Shown piece after piece: positions 15,276 through 17,149 of a DNA stretch of 17,149 nt. Source of the DNA: Mxb001 sp049317345. GTDB lineage: Bacteria; Actinomycetota; Actinomycetes; S36-B12. The notes beneath the pieces were generated by a model. The model was not told the origin of the DNA. It searched no databases and saw only the letters and a list, made by a program, of their open reading frames with translations. The translations under genes were made by a program, and so were the position numbers. The stretch's first letter is position 1. Every line of letters begins with the position of its first letter. The stretch spans positions 1 to 17,149 of the forward strand of contig JBMOIL010000040.1 in assembly GCA_049317345.1 (NCBI GenBank). The letters are read 5' to 3'.

Positions 15276-16201
15276 CAGAAGTAGCCCTCCGCCTTCTTGG
15301 CCTCCATGGATCCGGAACCCTCTCCGTCGATGAGTCGGCCGGCCCGCTCGGACACATTGCTCTCGAGCATTTCGGCGATCAGGGTGTCAAGGTCGGCCGC
15401 GGTGGACTCGACGGCACCGGAGAGCGGGTAGCAGCCGAGAGTGCGGAAGCGCACCGAACGCATCTGCGGCTCCTCGCCCTCGTGCAGGGGCATGCGGTCG
15501 TCGTCGACCATGATCCAGGTGCCCTCACGCTCCACCACGGGGCGAACGCGCGAGAAGTACAGGTCGGGAATGGGGATCTGCTCGCGGCGGATATAGCGCC
15601 AGATGTCGAATTCAGTCCAGTTGCTGATCGGGAACGCACGCATGGTCTGCCCATCGGACAACGTGGTGTTCGCCGTGCGCCAGAACTCCGGACGCTGCTT
15701 GCGCGGATCCCAGCGGTGGCCCGGTTCACGAAGCGAGAAGATGCGCTCCTTGGCGCGGGACTTCTCCTCGTCGCGGCGTGCGCCGCCGATGGCGCAGTCG
15801 GCCTGCAACTCATCGAGGCCCTGGCGCAGAGCGACCGTCTTCATGATGCGGGTGTACTCGTGGGTGCCGTGAGTGAAGGGGGTCACGCCCTCGGCAACCG
15901 CCTCGAGATTGGTCTGCACCTTGAGATCGAGGTTGAGTTCCTGGCGCATGCGCTCGCGGAACTCGATCATCTCGCGGAACTTCCAGGTGGTGTCGATGTG
16001 CATGACCTTGAAGGGAATCGGTGCGGGCGCGAACGCCTTGCGCGCCAGGTGCAGGAGGACCGAGGAGTCCTTGCCGATCGAATAGAGCAGGACGGGCCGT
16101 CGGAAGGCACCGGCGACCTCGCGATAGACGTGGATGGCCTCGGCCTCAAGGGCATCGAGGACGTCGTCTTCGGACACCGTCACGGGGGCAGCGGAGGTCA
16201 C
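15275..16201 (-). CDS. cysD: Sulfate adenylyltransferase subunit 2
   Basis: CysD is the ATP-pyrophosphatase subunit that forms adenylyl sulfate (APS) from sulfate and ATP, driven by the GTPase of CysN. The PP-loop appears as YSIGKDSSVLLHL, with SIGKDS at about 41-46 of the 308 residues. FKVMHIDTTWKF, GGARRDEEKSRAKERIFS and FPISNWTEFDIWRYI are typical of the family, and the C-terminus ends in KKAEGYF. The GTG at 16201 was chosen because AGGAAGG lies five bases upstream; a GTG two codons earlier (16207) falls inside that site. The gene is 84 bp downstream of the oxygenase-like gene and overlaps cysNC by one base. Confidence 0.96.
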   Translation of the reverse strand: MTSAAPVTVSEDDVLDALEAEAIHVYREVAGAFRRPVLLYSIGKDSSVLLHLARKAFAPAPIPFKVMHIDTTWKFREMIEFRERMRQELNLDLKVQTNLEAVAEGVTPFTHGTHEYTRIMKTVALRQGLDELQADCAIGGARRDEEKSRAKERIFSLREPGHRWDPRKQRPEFWRTANTTLSDGQTMRAFPISNWTEFDIWRYIRREQIPIPDLYFSRVRPVVEREGTWIMVDDDRMPLHEGEEPQMRSVRFRTLGCYPLSGAVESTAADLDTLIAEMLESNVSERAGRLIDGEGSGSMEAKKAEGYF

Positions 16202-16219
16202 GATCACCTTCCTGGTTCG

Positions 16220-16269
16220 CCCGCGGGGCTGCGGGACGTGATTCCCTCCACGCTACCCGCGGGGGGCTG
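16220..16269. repeat. Two copies of a CCCGCGGG-based repeat upstream of cysD
   Basis: The plus strand has CCCGCGGGGCTG at 16220-16231 and CCCGCGGGGGGCTG at 16256-16269, the second with two extra G. Each contains the self-complementary octamer CCCGCGGG, so the copies can pair with each other in RNA across a loop of about 28 bases, just upstream of the cysD ribosome-binding site. They could be tandem protein sites, a terminator for the upstream gene or chance in GC-rich DNA. A possible -10 TAGCGT lies next to the second copy (reverse strand, 16255-16250), without a recognisable -35. Confidence 0.4.
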
Positions 16270-16285
16270 TACGGGGGAAACCGAC

Positions 16286-17047
16286 TCAGGCCTCGCTCAT
16301 GACGTCGACCATGGCGCCGGACTTGGCGTCGCGCTCAGCCCGGCGGCGGACAACGGATTCCTGGGCCGCGTCGATCACGGCCGGATCCAGGGGTGCGCTC
16401 TCGACCTTGCTCAGCGGCTTGCGGGCTCGAATGTATTCGCCCAGCTCGGGGCCGGACTCCCACGACGTGATGAGGCAGTAGCGCGGCTCATCACCGGTAT
16501 GCCACACCGCATGCCACAACCGCTGGGTGTCGATGATCACCTGCGTGCCGGCCGGCAGCGGGATGCGCGTCTCGGTCGAGGGATCGTCCTTGTCCTCGCG
16601 CAGAATCATGTAGGAGTCGGGATTGTCTGTGAGGTTAAAGAAGCCGCGCACGATCCAGCCCGTCCCCTCCGGATTGAGACGGTTGTTGTCATCCTGGTGG
16701 AGGTTCCAGATGCAATCGGCGTACTCATTGGGCTGGAGTTCGATCACACGGCAGCGGCCGATGTTGGCGCCGGGCTCCTCCGCACGGGCCTTCATGCGCG
16801 GAGCGCGGGCGACGTTGGCATCGACCCACACACCGTCCTTGTCGGTCTTGGGCGGATTGTGGTGCCAGAAGCCATTGCATTCCAGGTCGCCGTACGCCGA
16901 GGCGAGCGGTGCGAAGCGCGTCTCACCGGAGGACTTCCAGTCGACGAACTCGATATCAAGCCACTCCTGGGGGTCCTGCGACTGGTCGTAGGACTCCAGG
17001 ACGACGTAGCCGGTCTCCTCGAGCTCAGGCAGCTTGGCGTAACTCAT
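16286..17047 (-). CDS. Putative Fe(II)/2-oxoglutarate-dependent dioxygenase-like protein, substrate unknown
   Basis: The 253-residue soluble protein has no signal peptide or membrane segment. Its centre shows the order of ligands expected for Fe(II)/2-oxoglutarate oxygenases: LHQDD with a His117-x-Asp119 pair, a strand segment GWIVRGFFNLTD, then TQVIIDTQRLWHAVWHTGDEPR with His179 as the likely third iron ligand and Arg189, ten residues on, as the likely 2-oxoglutarate anchor (H-x5-G-x3-R). The C-terminal 50 residues are charged and probably helical. I do not recognise a specific subfamily; it is not an obvious TauD. The ATG at 17047 follows GAGAGG at six bases; a longer frame upstream lacks support. 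Its position before cysD suggests, but does not show, a link to sulfur metabolism. The 102 bp upstream to the window edge show no convincing promoter. Confidence 0.6.
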   Translation of the reverse strand: MSYAKLPELEETGYVVLESYDQSQDPQEWLDIEFVDWKSSGETRFAPLASAYGDLECNGFWHHNPPKTDKDGVWVDANVARAPRMKARAEEPGANIGRCRVIELQPNEYADCIWNLHQDDNNRLNPEGTGWIVRGFFNLTDNPDSYMILREDKDDPSTETRIPLPAGTQVIIDTQRLWHAVWHTGDEPRYCLITSWESGPELGEYIRARKPLSKVESAPLDPAVIDAAQESVVRRRAERDAKSGAMVDVMSEA

Positions 17048-17149
17048 ACGACACCTCTCCTGGCGATCCCCATCTTTGGCTCCACCATTGTCTCCCAGGT
17101 CCGGCGGGATCACGGTGAGGGCACGCGGGTGTCGCCTGCGTCACTCCCC

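Noticed and set aside
13977..15284. 435-codon open frame on the plus strand opposite cysNC
   Set aside because: It lies wholly antisense to a clear CysNC coding sequence. Its His/Asp/Gly-rich composition is what the complement of a GC-rich gene gives, and no family motif is visible.
16202..16285. SAM riboswitch before cysD
   Set aside because: The gap is 84 bp and I cannot recognise any SAM riboswitch core; only the CCCGCGGG repeats stand out.

Overview
The window looks like a piece of chromosome from a high-GC actinobacterium. The partial 16S rRNA carries an actinobacterial 5' end and the conserved pre-rRNA leader element of that phylum. Gene order and codon bias (many GTG starts, G/C-rich third positions) agree. 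I cannot name a genus from 277 bases of 16S without a database. Every real gene I can support lies on the minus strand, so the text reads from right to left in the direction of transcription. I see no mobile element, CRISPR array, tRNA or phage gene.

Right end (17047 to 13386): a protein with the iron- and 2-oxoglutarate-ligand pattern of an Fe(II) dioxygenase, of unknown substrate, lies 84 bp upstream of cysD and a cysN-cysC fusion. CysD and CysNC activate sulfate to APS and then PAPS. The pheS start codon abuts the cysNC stop codon, and pheS is followed by pheT (13385 to 9778); together they encode both subunits of phenylalanyl-tRNA synthetase. This PheS carries a four-cysteine insertion that could bind zinc.

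Middle (9746 to 3530): an arginine cluster in the order argC-argJ-argB-argD-argR-argH. Neighbouring genes overlap by 1 to 4 nt. argF and argG, which many actinobacteria keep between argD and argH, are absent here. The 31-bp gap before argC holds a palindrome that overlaps a -10 hexamer placed for a leaderless argC transcript. It is the obvious candidate operator for the ArgR encoded in the same operon. ArgJ (acetyl recycling), an ArgB with the arginine-sensitive signature and ArgR together describe a feedback-controlled cyclic arginine pathway.

Left part (3543 to 710): a small VanZ-like membrane protein, an alkyladenine DNA glycosylase (mpg), a short unknown lipoprotein and tyrS follow argH with short gaps or overlaps. 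A GC-rich hairpin just before mpg overlaps its best ribosome-binding site.

Left end (678 to 1): 32 bp after tyrS begins the promoter region of a ribosomal RNA operon. Two sigma-70-type promoters share the sequence GGATTTGACC, and are followed by a structured leader of about 370 nt and the first 277 nt of 16S rRNA, cut by the window edge. I see no terminator between tyrS and this operon, so upstream transcription may run into it. Most of the window is housekeeping metabolism and translation. The less ordinary points are the unassigned oxygenase beside the sulfate genes, the leaderless and operator-bearing argC promoter, the mpg hairpin and the gene-order peculiarities.
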